Shown in pieces: positions 37,328 to 46,281 of a stretch of 64,000 nt of DNA. Each line of letters starts with the position of its first letter. The first letter of the stretch is position 1. Source of the stretch: Chryseobacterium aureum (GTDB taxonomy: Bacteria; Bacteroidota; Bacteroidia; Flavobacteriales; Weeksellaceae); NCBI RefSeq assembly GCF_003971235.1, contig NZ_CP034661.1, forward strand, positions 1,798,001 through 1,862,000, given 5' to 3'. The notes beneath the pieces are model-generated. The model was not told where the DNA came from, made no database searches, and saw nothing but the letters and a program-made list of their open reading frames with translations. The position numbers were made by a program, and so were the translations under genes.

Positions 37328-37450
37328 CCACAGATTTTCGCAGATTATCACAGATTAATAGATTTTGGCTAAAGCCGGAGGAGTTTTTATCAGGTTTAAA
37401 CGGGCTCCCTTCGACTATGCTCAGGATAATAGCCCGTTCTTATTGAATAT
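37328..37450. repeat. GGCTAAAGCC-type dispersed element, interrupted copy
   Basis: It begins with ccacagattttcgcagatt, then tttggctaaagcc (palindrome at 37365-37374), then the two halves of the second palindrome (cgggct at 37401-37406, agcccg at 37431-37436), separated by about 24 bases resembling another repeat (cccttcgactatgctcagga). It ends with the conserved tattgaata. The rest of the 521-base gap (37154-37674) holds only terminators and low-complexity remnants. Confidence 0.6.
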
Positions 37451-37609
37451 AAGAAATCATAAAATTGATATTATAGCATCACAAATTCCCAAATCACGTA
37501 TCTCGAAACTCTGATCCCCAATCAAAAAATAAACCTCACATCACGAATCTCAAAACCTCGAATCCCCCACCCCGAAACCTCATCATTCATCATTTATAAT
37601 TCAAAAAAA

Positions 37610-37633
37610 GCCACCGGAAAACCTTCCGATGGC
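37610..37633 (-). terminator. Terminator after amidohydrolase 1
   Basis: The stem gccaccggaa / ttccgatggc (one mismatch) is followed on the minus strand by seven T. Confidence 0.7.
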
Positions 37634-37674
37634 AGTTACAAAAAACAAGTGTATAAAAAAATATATACTTCAGA

Positions 37675-38913
37675 TTAATTTCTCCAGAATAAATTCCCGT
37701 CATTCATCAGGGCTTTTATTTCAGACATTCTGGAAACAGCTTCAGCAGAACATGAAGCATCTGTAAGAACAATGGCGGCTTCATCACCCGCTTTTGGCCA
37801 TTGCTGCTTTCCTTTTTCATCCAATGGAAGAATGCTTTGTGTGGCAAACTGCAAAGCTCTGGACAGGGCATATTCTGTGGTATAGCCATAGAGCTCTGCA
37901 ATCAGATTGGCTTTTTGCAGCATATTTCCGGATCCGAATGTACTCCAGTAATCCTGTACATTATCATTTCCTATTAATACATTCACCCCATATTTTTTCA
38001 GGGTTGGAATAGGCATTATCTTTCCTTTAAAAGGCACAGAAGAAGCTATTCCTACTTTTCCCGCCGCCAGTCTTTCTGCAATCTGCTCAGTTTCTTTAGG
38101 GGAAAGATGAGCTAAAGCAAACGCATGGCTTACATACGTTTTTCCCTGAAGTGCCGGATTTTCGATGGCTTTATCAATCAGATAATTGATGGTTTTCATC
38201 CCAGACGCTCCTACTTCATGCAGGTGAATATCAATCCCTTTTTTATGGTCTAAGGCCAGCTGAACCGTAAAGTCCATTACTTTTTCAATACTTCCGTCAA
38301 TACTCAATGGATCTAACCCACCGATGAATGCTACACTTTTCAACTGTGCTGCTTCTTTCATCAAAGGCGCTGACTCTGTATAATATACTCCATGCTGTGG
38401 AAAGGCAACCAGTTCAGCTTGAAAAGAATCTTTTTTATTTTCAAGAGCCTGCTCAAGATGCTCCAGAGACTTCAGTCCTGAGGTAGGATCAATATTGAAA
38501 TGCGTTCTCACGAAATGAGTCCCGTAATGCTGCTGGAGACTGATCAGCTGTTCTGCCCTGCTTACTGAGGTTTTCAGCAGTTCGGGAATAATTTCCTGTT
38601 CATAAGCAATCATATCCTTTACGGTTTTCCTTTTCGGAGAAAGAGCCTGCCATGGGAGTCCATAAAATGTTTTATCCAGATGGATGTGCATATCCCTGAA
38701 AGCCGGAAGCATCAGGTACCCTTTAGCATCTATTGCATTGGAAGCAGGATCATTGGCATGGACAGTCTTTATTTTTCCGTCTTCAATTTCAATGCTGAAA
38801 AGATCAGTTTTTGTTCCGGTAACCTCTTCATTTTCGTATTCAAAACCTGTTTCCAGGCGGACATTTTTAAGGGAATAGGTTCCTTTTGCAGTTAATTGAT
38901 AGGGAAATTGCAT
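37675..38913 (-). CDS. Amidohydrolase of the cytosine deaminase-like group (cytoplasmic copy)
   Basis: A 412-residue metal-dependent hydrolase of the amidohydrolase superfamily. Metal-ligand motifs are DMHIHLDKTFYG (about 76-87), RTHFNIDPT, DIHLHEVG, SHAFALAH and IGNDNVQDYW, with the catalytic Asp in the last. The HxHLDKT form is typical of cytosine deaminase-like and N-isopropylammelide-type enzymes. It has no signal peptide, so it acts in the cytosol. A paralog lies 1.1 kb away, beyond an AraC gene. The substrate is probably an N-heterocycle, but sequence does not decide it. Confidence 0.83.
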   Translation of the reverse strand: MQFPYQLTAKGTYSLKNVRLETGFEYENEEVTGTKTDLFSIEIEDGKIKTVHANDPASNAIDAKGYLMLPAFRDMHIHLDKTFYGLPWQALSPKRKTVKDMIAYEQEIIPELLKTSVSRAEQLISLQQHYGTHFVRTHFNIDPTSGLKSLEHLEQALENKKDSFQAELVAFPQHGVYYTESAPLMKEAAQLKSVAFIGGLDPLSIDGSIEKVMDFTVQLALDHKKGIDIHLHEVGASGMKTINYLIDKAIENPALQGKTYVSHAFALAHLSPKETEQIAERLAAGKVGIASSVPFKGKIMPIPTLKKYGVNVLIGNDNVQDYWSTFGSGNMLQKANLIAELYGYTTEYALSRALQFATQSILPLDEKGKQQWPKAGDEAAIVLTDASCSAEAVSRMSEIKALMNDGNLFWRN

Positions 38914-38932
38914 GATTTAAAATTTAACAATA

Positions 38933-38940
38933 CAAAAGTA
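38933..38940 (-). promoter_or_regulatory. -7 box (TACTTTTG) for amidohydrolase 1
   Basis: Perfect TAnnTTTG on the minus strand, 19 bases before the ATG at 38913. Confidence 0.5.
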
Positions 38941-38992
38941 GCCCGGTCTGAAGGGAAAACCGGTGTATCAATCATGTCTTGTTTTGTACAGA

Positions 38993-39838
38993 TTATTCTT
39001 TAAACTGGGAAGGCGTCATACCCGTCTGAGCTTTAAAGAATTTGGAAAAGCTGGCATGATCATAGAAACCGAGATCATATACAATATCTTTCACAGACAT
39101 TTCGGAAACTTTTAAAAGCCTTTTAGCTTCCAGTAAAATACGGTCCTGAATAAGTGACGACGCCGAAGCATTGAGATTTTTTTTGCAGACAATATTGAGA
39201 TAATTGGCCGAAATATTCAGTTTATCAGCATAAAAAGATACGGATCTTTCTGCTTTGAAATGCTCATCGATAAGATGCAGAAATTTTGAAATAATAGGAT
39301 TGGAGTTATACACTTCAAAGTCTTTAAAAGCACCTTCCACAGATTTACTTACCAGCAAACCGATCATTTCGCTTCTTTTCTGAATCAGTTCCCAAAATAT
39401 TTTTTCTCCGCTCAGCTCTTTCCGTATTTCCTGAAATTCATACAGAAAAGTTTCAAAAACTTCTTTAGAAAGATGGATCACGGGATGATTCTGATAATAT
39501 GATGCGGAAAATCTTAGGGATGGCAGAAAACTTTCAAACCACTCTCTGCTGATCATCAGCTGATATCCGATGGTTTCTTTTTCGATCATCCATTGATGTA
39601 CCTGATCCGGAAAAACAAGATGAATCTGGTAGTCCTGTACCTGATATTCTGTAAAATCTATGGTATGGGATCCGGATCCTCTCTCAAAAAGATTGATGAT
39701 AAAAAAATCGTGCTTATGAGGTTCATCAATAGAACGGGCTCCTGAAAGATCATTGAACAGCAAATTACAGCCTTTCAGCTGATTTTCACTAAATTCCTGG
39801 ATTCCCAAAATAGGAAAATGATCTGTATGGTAAGCCAC
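38993..39838 (-). CDS. AraC family transcriptional regulator
   Basis: A 281-residue regulator. The N-terminal cupin-like sensor spans 1-165 (RSIDEPHKHDFFIINLFERG, with the metal or ligand-binding His run). The C-terminal AraC helix-turn-helix pair covers about 185-281 (RSVSFYADKLNISANYLNIV and VKDIVYDLGFYDHASFSKFF). It lies between the two amidohydrolase genes on the same strand, 79 bases before the first and 207 after the second, so it probably controls one or both. Confidence 0.85.
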   Translation of the reverse strand: MAYHTDHFPILGIQEFSENQLKGCNLLFNDLSGARSIDEPHKHDFFIINLFERGSGSHTIDFTEYQVQDYQIHLVFPDQVHQWMIEKETIGYQLMISREWFESFLPSLRFSASYYQNHPVIHLSKEVFETFLYEFQEIRKELSGEKIFWELIQKRSEMIGLLVSKSVEGAFKDFEVYNSNPIISKFLHLIDEHFKAERSVSFYADKLNISANYLNIVCKKNLNASASSLIQDRILLEAKRLLKVSEMSVKDIVYDLGFYDHASFSKFFKAQTGMTPSQFKE

Positions 39839-39895
39839 GCTGCCTTATTTTCTCCTAAAATTACTAAAATTTATGAGAGAATAAACTAAAAAACA

Positions 39896-39991
39896 ACCAC
39901 AAAAGGAACAAAAGCTTTATCTCATCGCGCTATCTTCGTTTGCCGGCTTCATGTCCGCGACTCTTCATAAAACTTCCCTACCCTTTGTGGT
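39896..39991. repeat. Short element with inverted terminal repeats
   Basis: A 96-base stretch is bounded by accacaaaagg and ccctttgtggt, inverted repeats of 11 bp with one mismatch. The interior holds ctcttcataaaacttccc and is more GC-rich than the flanks. It fills the gap between the AraC gene and the second amidohydrolase gene. It looks like a small dispersed element; there is no coding capacity. Confidence 0.45.
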
Positions 39992-40045
39992 CGAAAAACA
40001 CAACTAGATTATATATTAATTTATTTAATCAATTCTGATTCTGAG

Positions 40046-41380
40046 TTAAAAGACAATGTTTCCCTCATGTACAAGGGACTTTACATCAGAAATTCTGGAA
40101 ACCGCCTCTGCAGAGCAGCTTGCATCAATCAGCACGAAATCTGCATTGTCACCGGATTTGGGCCATTGCCGGGTTCCTTTATCATCAAGCGGAAGAATAT
40201 TTCCTGTCGCCAGTTTTAAGCTTCTTGACAGTAAAAATTCCGTTGAATATCCATACAGTTGAGCCATTAAGTTAGCTTTCTGAAGCACGCTTCCCGTGCC
40301 GAAAGTATTCCAGTGATCTACAATACTGTCATTTCCGGTAAGGAGGGTTACATTATGTTTGTAAAGCGCCGGTATAGGCATAATCAATCTTCCGAACGGG
40401 ATGGTGGAAACAATTCCGATCTTTGCTTCTCCTAATTTTTCAGCGATTTCTTCCTGTTTTGCGGCTTCTAATTTTCCCAGAACAAAACAGTGGCTTAAAT
40501 AAGTTTTCCCTTTCAGAGAAGGATTTTCGTTTACCTTTTTAATCAGATATTCAACCGTTTTTAATCCGGATTCTCCGGTTTCATGCAGGTGGATATCAAT
40601 TCCTTTTTTATGATCCAAAGCAAGCTGTACCGTAAAATCTATTACTTTTTCGATAGCTCCATCTATGTTAAAGGGGTCTACTCCTCCGATAAAATCAATA
40701 TCCATCTTCGCTGCTTCCTTCATATAGGGCACGGAATCCGTATAAAAAACACCATGCTGCGGGAAAGCTACCAGTTCAGCACCGAAACCTTTCTTTTTAT
40801 TTTCTAATGCTTTCTGCAGATTCTTTAATGACTGAAGTTTTGAAGTGGGCTCAATATTCACATGGCTTCTCGCGTATGAAGTTCCTTTTGACTGTAGCAG
40901 TTCAATCAGTTTTTCTGCCTTAAAAGTCGAATTTTTCAGCATCCCGGGAAGCATTTTCTGCTCCAGCTCTATCATTCCTTTGATTCCTCCTGTTCTTTTT
41001 CTCACCGCCTTCCATTGATCTCCATAAAAGGTTTTGTCCAGATGAATGTGCATATCTTTAAATGCCGGGAGCATCAACAGACCTTTGGCATCTATAGCTT
41101 TAGCATCAGGCTGATTGGATGCGATCTTTGTGATTTTTCCGTTTTCTACTTCCACATAGAACAGATCTGTTTTGGTAGAAGCCACTTCCCCATCCTCATA
41201 GTTAAAGCCTGTTTCCAACCGAACATTTTTTAGGCTTATTTTTCCTTTTGCTGAAAGCGTATTCTGATCAAAAAAAGGTGATGCAGTCATGATATCAGGT
41301 ATTAAAGTAAGACCCGCCACAGCTAAAGCTGAGTTCCGGATAAAGTCTTTGCGGGAGATGGTATTGTCTGAGGCCTTCAT
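40046..41380 (-). CDS. Exported amidohydrolase (paralog of the 37675-38913 enzyme)
   Basis: A 444-residue paralog, similar over the full length of the cytoplasmic copy. It keeps DMHIHLDKTFYG, RSHVNIEPT, DIHLHETG, SHCFVLGK and TGNDSIVDHW. The difference is an N-terminal ~45-residue leader with SRKDFIRNSALAVAGLTLIP, a Tat-like signal with Arg-Lys instead of Arg-Arg, so this copy is probably exported folded. I chose ATG at 41380, which starts that leader; the upstream extension to 41482 adds no homology. It has its own -7 box and is probably under the adjacent AraC regulator. Confidence 0.82.
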   Translation of the reverse strand: MKASDNTISRKDFIRNSALAVAGLTLIPDIMTASPFFDQNTLSAKGKISLKNVRLETGFNYEDGEVASTKTDLFYVEVENGKITKIASNQPDAKAIDAKGLLMLPAFKDMHIHLDKTFYGDQWKAVRKRTGGIKGMIELEQKMLPGMLKNSTFKAEKLIELLQSKGTSYARSHVNIEPTSKLQSLKNLQKALENKKKGFGAELVAFPQHGVFYTDSVPYMKEAAKMDIDFIGGVDPFNIDGAIEKVIDFTVQLALDHKKGIDIHLHETGESGLKTVEYLIKKVNENPSLKGKTYLSHCFVLGKLEAAKQEEIAEKLGEAKIGIVSTIPFGRLIMPIPALYKHNVTLLTGNDSIVDHWNTFGTGSVLQKANLMAQLYGYSTEFLLSRSLKLATGNILPLDDKGTRQWPKSGDNADFVLIDASCSAEAVSRISDVKSLVHEGNIVF

Positions 41381-41397
41381 TTCCAATCTATTTAAGA

Positions 41398-41405
41398 CAA
41401 AATTA
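41398..41405 (-). promoter_or_regulatory. -7 box (TAATTTTG) for amidohydrolase 2
   Basis: Perfect TAnnTTTG on the minus strand, 17 bases before the ATG at 41380. It supports that start. Confidence 0.55.
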
Positions 41406-41534
41406 AAAAGAAGCGCTCTGAACGAAGTGTATGGTTTATTACAAAATCTGTATAATTTATGCTTTGTGATGATGAATTGCAAAACCCTCAGTTTATCTTT
41501 TCATATTACAATAAAAAAGTATCCCTGCCAATTG

Positions 41535-42003
41535 TTATTCCGCAGGAATCCAGACGATGTTGTTGTATGCTGCTGAGACTCCTACGGAGTAACAATGAGA
41601 CTGCCTTAATCTAAGTGATAAACTATAACTGCCAATTACAACTGGTAGAAAAACTATACACAGAGTTTGTCTATTCCGCAGGAATCCAGACAATGTTGTT
41701 GTATGCTGCTGAGACTCCTACGGAGTGACAATGAGACTGCCTTAATCTAAGTGATAAACTATAACTACCAATTACAACTGGTAGAAAAACTATACACAGA
41801 GTTTGTCTATTCCGCAGGAATCCAGACAATGTTATTGTATGCTGCTGAGACTCCTACGGAGTGACAATGGAACTGCCTTAATCTAAGTGATAAACTATAA
41901 CTACCAATTACAACTGGTAGAAAAACTATACACAGAGTTTGTCTATTCCGCAGGAATCCAGACAATGTTATTGTATGCTGCTGAGACTCCTGCGGAGTGA
42001 CAA
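41535..42003. repeat. Tandem array of a ~136-bp unit, 3.4 copies
   Basis: Units begin with ttattccgcaggaatcc or ctattccgcaggaatcc, the cc of ccgcagg falling at 41540, 41677, 41812 and 41948. Spacing is thus 137, 135 and 136 bases. Each full unit holds two small palindromes (attccgcaggaat and actcctacggagt), then ctgccttaatctaagtgata and caactggtagaaaaactata. The fourth unit stops after the second palindrome. Copies differ by only a few bases. The array lies between the second amidohydrolase and hemL, with no gene inside it. Confidence 0.85.
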
Positions 42004-42062
42004 ATATTGCGTTAAACTTTTTTCAATTCAAACTTCTCAAATCAAATTTCTTTTGCATAAAA

Positions 42063-42081
42063 AACCGGATCTCAAATCCGG
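42063..42081 (-). terminator. Terminator after hemL
   Basis: A 7-bp stem (accggat / atccggt) followed on the minus strand by a run of T. Confidence 0.7.
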
Positions 42082-42093
42082 TCTTATTTATTT

Positions 42094-43383
42094 TTATTTA
42101 TTTGAATATTCAAATTTTCTTACTGCTTCCAGTGTCATATCAATTTCTTTATCCTTGATCGCATCACTGATGAAATACGTTTCATAACCGCTTGGCGGAA
42201 GATACACTCCATTCTGAAGCATCTGATGAAAGAAATTATTAAACAAAGAATGATTGGATTCCTGCGACTCATCAAAGTTGGACACTCTGTTGATATGAAA
42301 GAAGACAGACATCATAGAACCTTTTCTGTTGATTTTATGGGCAATCCCCTTTTCATTCAGGATTTTTCCGATTTCAAAGTCTAATGTTTCTGTTGTCTTT
42401 TCTAATCTGCTGAAAAATTCAGGATCATTTTTAATAAGCTGAAGTGTTTTTAATCCGGCTCTCATGGCCAAAGGATTTCCACTTAACGTTCCCGCCTGAT
42501 AAACACCGCCTTTCGGTGCAAGGTGGTCCATAATTTCATTTCTTCCTGCGAAAGCCCCTACCGGAAGCCCGCCTCCGATTACTTTTCCGTAAGTTACCAG
42601 GTCTGCTTTTACATTGAAAAGCTCCTGAGCCCCTCCGAATGCCAGTCTGAACCCGGTCATTACCTCATCAAAGATCAATAACGCTCCGTTTTCATCACAG
42701 ATTTTTCTCAGGTTCTGTAAGAAATCATTTTCAGGCAGTACACATCCCATATTTCCTGCAACAGGCTCTATAATTACCGCTGCAATTTCTCCCTGATTGT
42801 GACGGAATAAATCTTCTACCTGCTCAAAGTCATTATAACGGGCTAATAAAGTATCTTTAGCAGTACCCGCAGTGACTCCCGGAGAGTTGGGGTTTCCGAA
42901 TGTTGCGGCCCCACTTCCCGCCTTAATCAGGAATGAATCTGAATGTCCGTGATAACAGCCTTCAAATTTTACAATCTTATCTCTTCCTGTATATCCTCTG
43001 GCCAGTCTGATGGCACTCATACACGCTTCTGTTCCTGAAGAAACCATTCTGATCTGGTCAATATTCGGAACATTTTCAATGATGAATTTTGCGATTTCTG
43101 TTTCCAGTTCTGTAGGTGCCCCGAAAGAGAATCCTTTTTCTGCCTGTATTTTCAGTTCTTCCAGTACTTCAGGATGGGTATGGCCTAAGATGGCGGGCCC
43201 CCATGAGTTGATATAATCAATGTAAGTGTTGTCATCTGCATCGGTAAGGTAAGCCCCTTTTGCCGATTTCATAAAAACGGGCACTCCTCCTACGGATTTG
43301 AATGCTCTTACCGGAGAGTTTACGCCTCCCGGAATGTATTTGTAGGCTTCATCAAATAAAGCCGAACTTCTTTGATATTTCAT
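42094..43383 (-). CDS. hemL: Glutamate-1-semialdehyde 2,1-aminomutase
   Basis: A 429-residue class III aminotransferase-fold enzyme that makes 5-aminolevulinate from glutamate-1-semialdehyde in tetrapyrrole synthesis. Landmarks are [13 protein letters not shown] at the N-terminus, [42 protein letters not shown] and the PLP lysine in [14 protein letters not shown]. The length matches the family. No close operon partner; the tandem repeat array lies downstream. Confidence 0.95.
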   Translation of the reverse strand: MKYQRSSALFDEAYKYIPGGVNSPVRAFKSVGGVPVFMKSAKGAYLTDADDNTYIDYINSWGPAILGHTHPEVLEELKIQAEKGFSFGAPTELETEIAKFIIENVPNIDQIRMVSSGTEACMSAIRLARGYTGRDKIVKFEGCYHGHSDSFLIKAGSGAATFGNPNSPGVTAGTAKDTLLARYNDFEQVEDLFRHNQGEIAAVIIEPVAGNMGCVLPENDFLQNLRKICDENGALLIFDEVMTGFRLAFGGAQELFNVKADLVTYGKVIGGGLPVGAFAGRNEIMDHLAPKGGVYQAGTLSGNPLAMRAGLKTLQLIKNDPEFFSRLEKTTETLDFEIGKILNEKGIAHKINRKGSMMSVFFHINRVSNFDESQESNHSLFNNFFHQMLQNGVYLPPSGYETYFISDAIKDKEIDMTLEAVRKFEYSNK

Positions 43384-43457
43384 ATATACTTAGTTGCTGT
43401 TGACAGCTGCGGGTTGGCAATAAACTGTCAACGGTAAACTCTCAACAAAAAAATTAA

Positions 43458-44516
43458 TTAGTTTCTTGGTTTTTTGTCTATTAAATAAATCAGCTGTCCC
43501 GCAGATGGCTGCTGTCCTTCATCCATTCTGTTTTTAGCATATAATTTATTTAATTTGATTCCGAATTTCTGTGCAATATCATGCATGTCTTCTCCGGATT
43601 CAGCTTTGTAGGTAGCTGTGTTTCCTGTGGAATTTTTGGATTCAAGGAAAACGATGTCATTTTTCTTCAGGGTTTCACTTTCCAGCTCATTCCATTTCAT
43701 CAGTCTGCTTTCGCTTACTTTAAATTTGCTGGCAATGAATTTCACATCAGTATCTTCAGGAATGACAATGTATTTCAGCCCGTCGTTAGGGTGGCTTTTG
43801 ATCAGAATAGCGTTAAGAATTTCTGCTTTCGTTTTGATTCTTTCTACTCTTTTTTGCTGCTGAGCGTAAGAAGTCTGCTTGTAAGGAACTTCTACGGTAA
43901 CCGGTTCTTTAGCTTTTCTGGTGACTTTTGAAGGTTCCAGCTGGGCCATGAAAGTTCTGTCGTCTTTCAGATCCGGATACATTTTAAGAACAGCGTATAA
44001 TACTTCGTTGGAATTGGTATTATCGTACTCGTATAGCTTGTACTTTTCAATTTTGGTGATGAGAATGGATGCGTAGCGTGGGTTGGTAGCATATCCTGCT
44101 TTTTTTAACCCGTAAGCCCATGCCCGGTAATCCTTCATATCCAGTTTGAAAAGATTAGTGTAGTATTTTCTGGTCGCTAAAAATATGGAGTGATCTTCGT
44201 AAGACTGTTTTGGATCTTCATACACACGGAAGCACTCATTGGGAGCATCATCGGTATGTTTCATTGTTTTACCGGTCCAGTCTTCTTTACATTTTATACC
44301 GAAGTGGTTTTTACCTTCCAGTGCCAGTCTGCTCTGTCCTCCGCCGGTTTCCAGTAATCCCTGGGCAAGGGTAATAGAAGCCGGAATTTTATATTTTTCC
44401 ATTTCTTCTACGGCATATTTAGCAAATTTCTGAATATACTGATCTTCGGTTGCCCAGCTTTGGGCAGAAAATTTTGATAAAACTAAAAGGCTTATGGATA
44501 GGAAAAGTCTTTTCAT
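43458..44516 (-). CDS. Glucosaminidase with two LysM domains
   Basis: A 352-residue secreted peptidoglycan hydrolase. A signal peptide covers residues 1-18 (SISLLVLSKFSAQS). The glucosaminidase domain spans about 25-165 (TLAQGLLETGGGQSRLALEG, KNHFGIKCKEDWTGKTMKHT, AYGLKKAGYATNPRYA). Two LysM repeats lie near the C-terminus (VIPEDTDVKFIASKFKVSES and KAESGEDMHDIAQKFGIKLN). It should cut the glycan strand next to N-acetylglucosamine for wall remodelling. The catalytic Glu is in LLETGGG. Confidence 0.88.
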   Translation of the reverse strand: MKRLFLSISLLVLSKFSAQSWATEDQYIQKFAKYAVEEMEKYKIPASITLAQGLLETGGGQSRLALEGKNHFGIKCKEDWTGKTMKHTDDAPNECFRVYEDPKQSYEDHSIFLATRKYYTNLFKLDMKDYRAWAYGLKKAGYATNPRYASILITKIEKYKLYEYDNTNSNEVLYAVLKMYPDLKDDRTFMAQLEPSKVTRKAKEPVTVEVPYKQTSYAQQQKRVERIKTKAEILNAILIKSHPNDGLKYIVIPEDTDVKFIASKFKVSESRLMKWNELESETLKKNDIVFLESKNSTGNTATYKAESGEDMHDIAQKFGIKLNKLYAKNRMDEGQQPSAGQLIYLIDKKPRN

Positions 44517-44582
44517 CTTATATTTTTTATTGTTTTAAAATGAAAGATGGAACACTAAGTGTTTCATGTGTTTCAATTTTAC

Positions 44583-45491
44583 TTATATAATTAAATTTCT
44601 GTTCTGTTTTTCTAAAAGCAGATTAGCTCCCTCAATTCCCTGCAGTCCACCCGTGTGAAAGCACAAAATCCTGCTGTCTTCAGGAAAATAATCTTCTTCA
44701 ATCAGTTCAAATACCTTCTGCATCATTTTTCCTGTATAAATCGGTTCTAAAGGAATTCCATATTTCTCTTTGAAATCATTGATAAAACGGATGTTTTCAT
44801 CATTTATTTTACCGTAACCTCCAAAACATGAATCTATTAGATTAAAATTCTGTCTCAAAGTTAATTCAAAAATTTTATTTTCCAGTGAAGCGTCATCAAC
44901 CACCTTGAATCCTATAACTTTCTGATTGTCTTCACAAAATCTGGAAATTCCAGCAACGGTTCCTCCGGTTCCTACTGCGGTACAAAGATAGTCAAAATCT
45001 TTTGTTTGTTCGCTGAGCATCATTTTCACCCCTTCTACGGCCTCTTTATTGGTACCGCCCTCAGGAACGGTTAATGCGTCAGGAAACTCCTGCTGAAGGA
45101 ATTCCGTCAGTTTTTCTTTGTGACGGTATTCTTCGCGGGTGACAAATTTCAGGTTCATCCCGTTTCTTTTGGCAAAAAGCAAAGTAGGATTATCGCGCCA
45201 CTTATGCTGCAGCTCTTCTCCTCTGATGATTCCCAGGGTTAGAATTCCTGCCATATTCCCTGCTGCTGAAACGGCTGCGATATGATTGGAAAAAGCTCCC
45301 CCAAAGGTAATAATGTAAGGATTTTCGGGATTTCTTTCCAGATAATGATTGATATTGTAAAACAGTTTCCAGTACTTATTGCCTGAAATCAAAGGATGAA
45401 TCTGATCTTCCCTTTTAATGAACAGTTTTATATTTTTATGAAGGGGAATTTCCTGAATCGGAACAGGTTCTGTGGGAAGTTTTAACAGCAT
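44583..45491 (-). CDS. PLP-dependent D-cysteine desulfhydrase / ACC deaminase-like enzyme
   Basis: A 302-residue fold-type II PLP enzyme. The PLP lysine is in ISGNKYWKL; TFGGAFSNHIAA and AVGTGGTVAGI are the substrate and phosphate loops. The family includes D-cysteine desulfhydrases and 1-aminocyclopropane-1-carboxylate deaminases, which sequence alone does not separate here. I chose ATG at 45491, giving MLLKLPTEPVP; the upstream extension is not conserved-looking. A -7 box lies 32 bases before it. Confidence 0.82.
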   Translation of the reverse strand: MLLKLPTEPVPIQEIPLHKNIKLFIKREDQIHPLISGNKYWKLFYNINHYLERNPENPYIITFGGAFSNHIAAVSAAGNMAGILTLGIIRGEELQHKWRDNPTLLFAKRNGMNLKFVTREEYRHKEKLTEFLQQEFPDALTVPEGGTNKEAVEGVKMMLSEQTKDFDYLCTAVGTGGTVAGISRFCEDNQKVIGFKVVDDASLENKIFELTLRQNFNLIDSCFGGYGKINDENIRFINDFKEKYGIPLEPIYTGKMMQKVFELIEEDYFPEDSRILCFHTGGLQGIEGANLLLEKQNRNLII

Positions 45492-45523
45492 TTCAGTTTT
45501 GACAATTGAATGTTTATTGTTTG

Positions 45524-45531
45524 CAAAAGTA
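45524..45531 (-). promoter_or_regulatory. -7 box (TACTTTTG) for the desulfhydrase-like gene
   Basis: Perfect TAnnTTTG on the minus strand. It lies inside the extended frame, which supports the shorter start. Confidence 0.55.
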
Positions 45532-45568
45532 GGAAAAGATTTAATCTTGCGGGATTTTGTTTGTTTTT

Positions 45569-45678
45569 CCACAGATTTTCGCGGATAACTGTTTTGATAA
45601 TTGTAGGCTTTGGCTAAAGCCGAATGAATTTTTTATTGATTTGATAAACGGGCTAAAGCCCGTTCCTATTGAATATAA
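45569..45678. repeat. GGCTAAAGCC-type dispersed element, intact single copy
   Basis: The element reads ccacagattttcgcgga, about 25 bases, tttggctaaagcc, about 30 bases, then the longer palindrome cgggctaaagcccg, then ttcctattgaatat. It has the same order of parts as the copies at 37.4 kb and 46.9-47.3 kb. It is non-coding. Confidence 0.65.
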
Positions 45679-45730
45679 AGAACATCAAAATTGATATCCA
45701 AAAACCATATCCCAACCCCCCACATTCACT

Positions 45731-46090
45731 TTACAAATATTTCCTGAAGCTCCAGAATTTTCTTTTTTTGAGATAGTTCAGATTTTTTTCATTGGCATAA
45801 GCTTCTCTTTCAAATGAAATTCTTCTGTAGGCCAGATAGCTGTCTTTCAGTTTAAAAAACCAGTAATAATATTCAATAACATAAAAAAAATAGAAGAAAA
45901 CAACAAGCATTTCCCATTGCTGACGCAAATGGATTTTTTCATGATTGATCAAAACATTATTTTCCTTATCTTCGGGTTTCCTAATGAAGATAAAGGGAAA
46001 GAGAGCAATGCCATTAATTTTTAATTTTTTTAAGGGCTTTTGGCATACAATTATCATAGTAACAAATATAAAAAGTTTTTTGACTAGCAT
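45731..46090 (-). CDS. Minimal HExxH-containing membrane protein
   Basis: A 119-residue protein. A hydrophobic N-terminus is followed by the zinc-protease-like HEKIH (HEXXH) in VLINHEKIHLRQQWE, a membrane helix (MLVVFFYFFYVIEYYYWFF), and YRRISFEREAYANE, where an acidic residue could be the third zinc ligand. This is the core of M56/BlaR1-type membrane gluzincins stripped to one helix. Peptidase activity is unproven. It is divergent from the DUF5522 gene with only 7 bases between the starts. Confidence 0.65.
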   Translation of the reverse strand: MLVKKLFIFVTMIIVCQKPLKKLKINGIALFPFIFIRKPEDKENNVLINHEKIHLRQQWEMLVVFFYFFYVIEYYYWFFKLKDSYLAYRRISFEREAYANEKNLNYLKKRKFWSFRKYL

Positions 46091-46094
46091 TTAA

Positions 46095-46280
<186 letters not shown>

Positions 46281-46281
46281 A

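Noticed and set aside
41535..42003. Possible CRISPR array
   Set aside because: Whole units of about 136 bases repeat with few differences. There are no short identical repeats with unique spacers and no cas genes.
43399..43432. 8-bp inverted repeat gttgacag / ctgtcaac upstream of hemL
   Set aside because: The loop is long (18 bases), there is no T-run, and the surroundings look like repeat remnants. Too weak for a terminator or operator.
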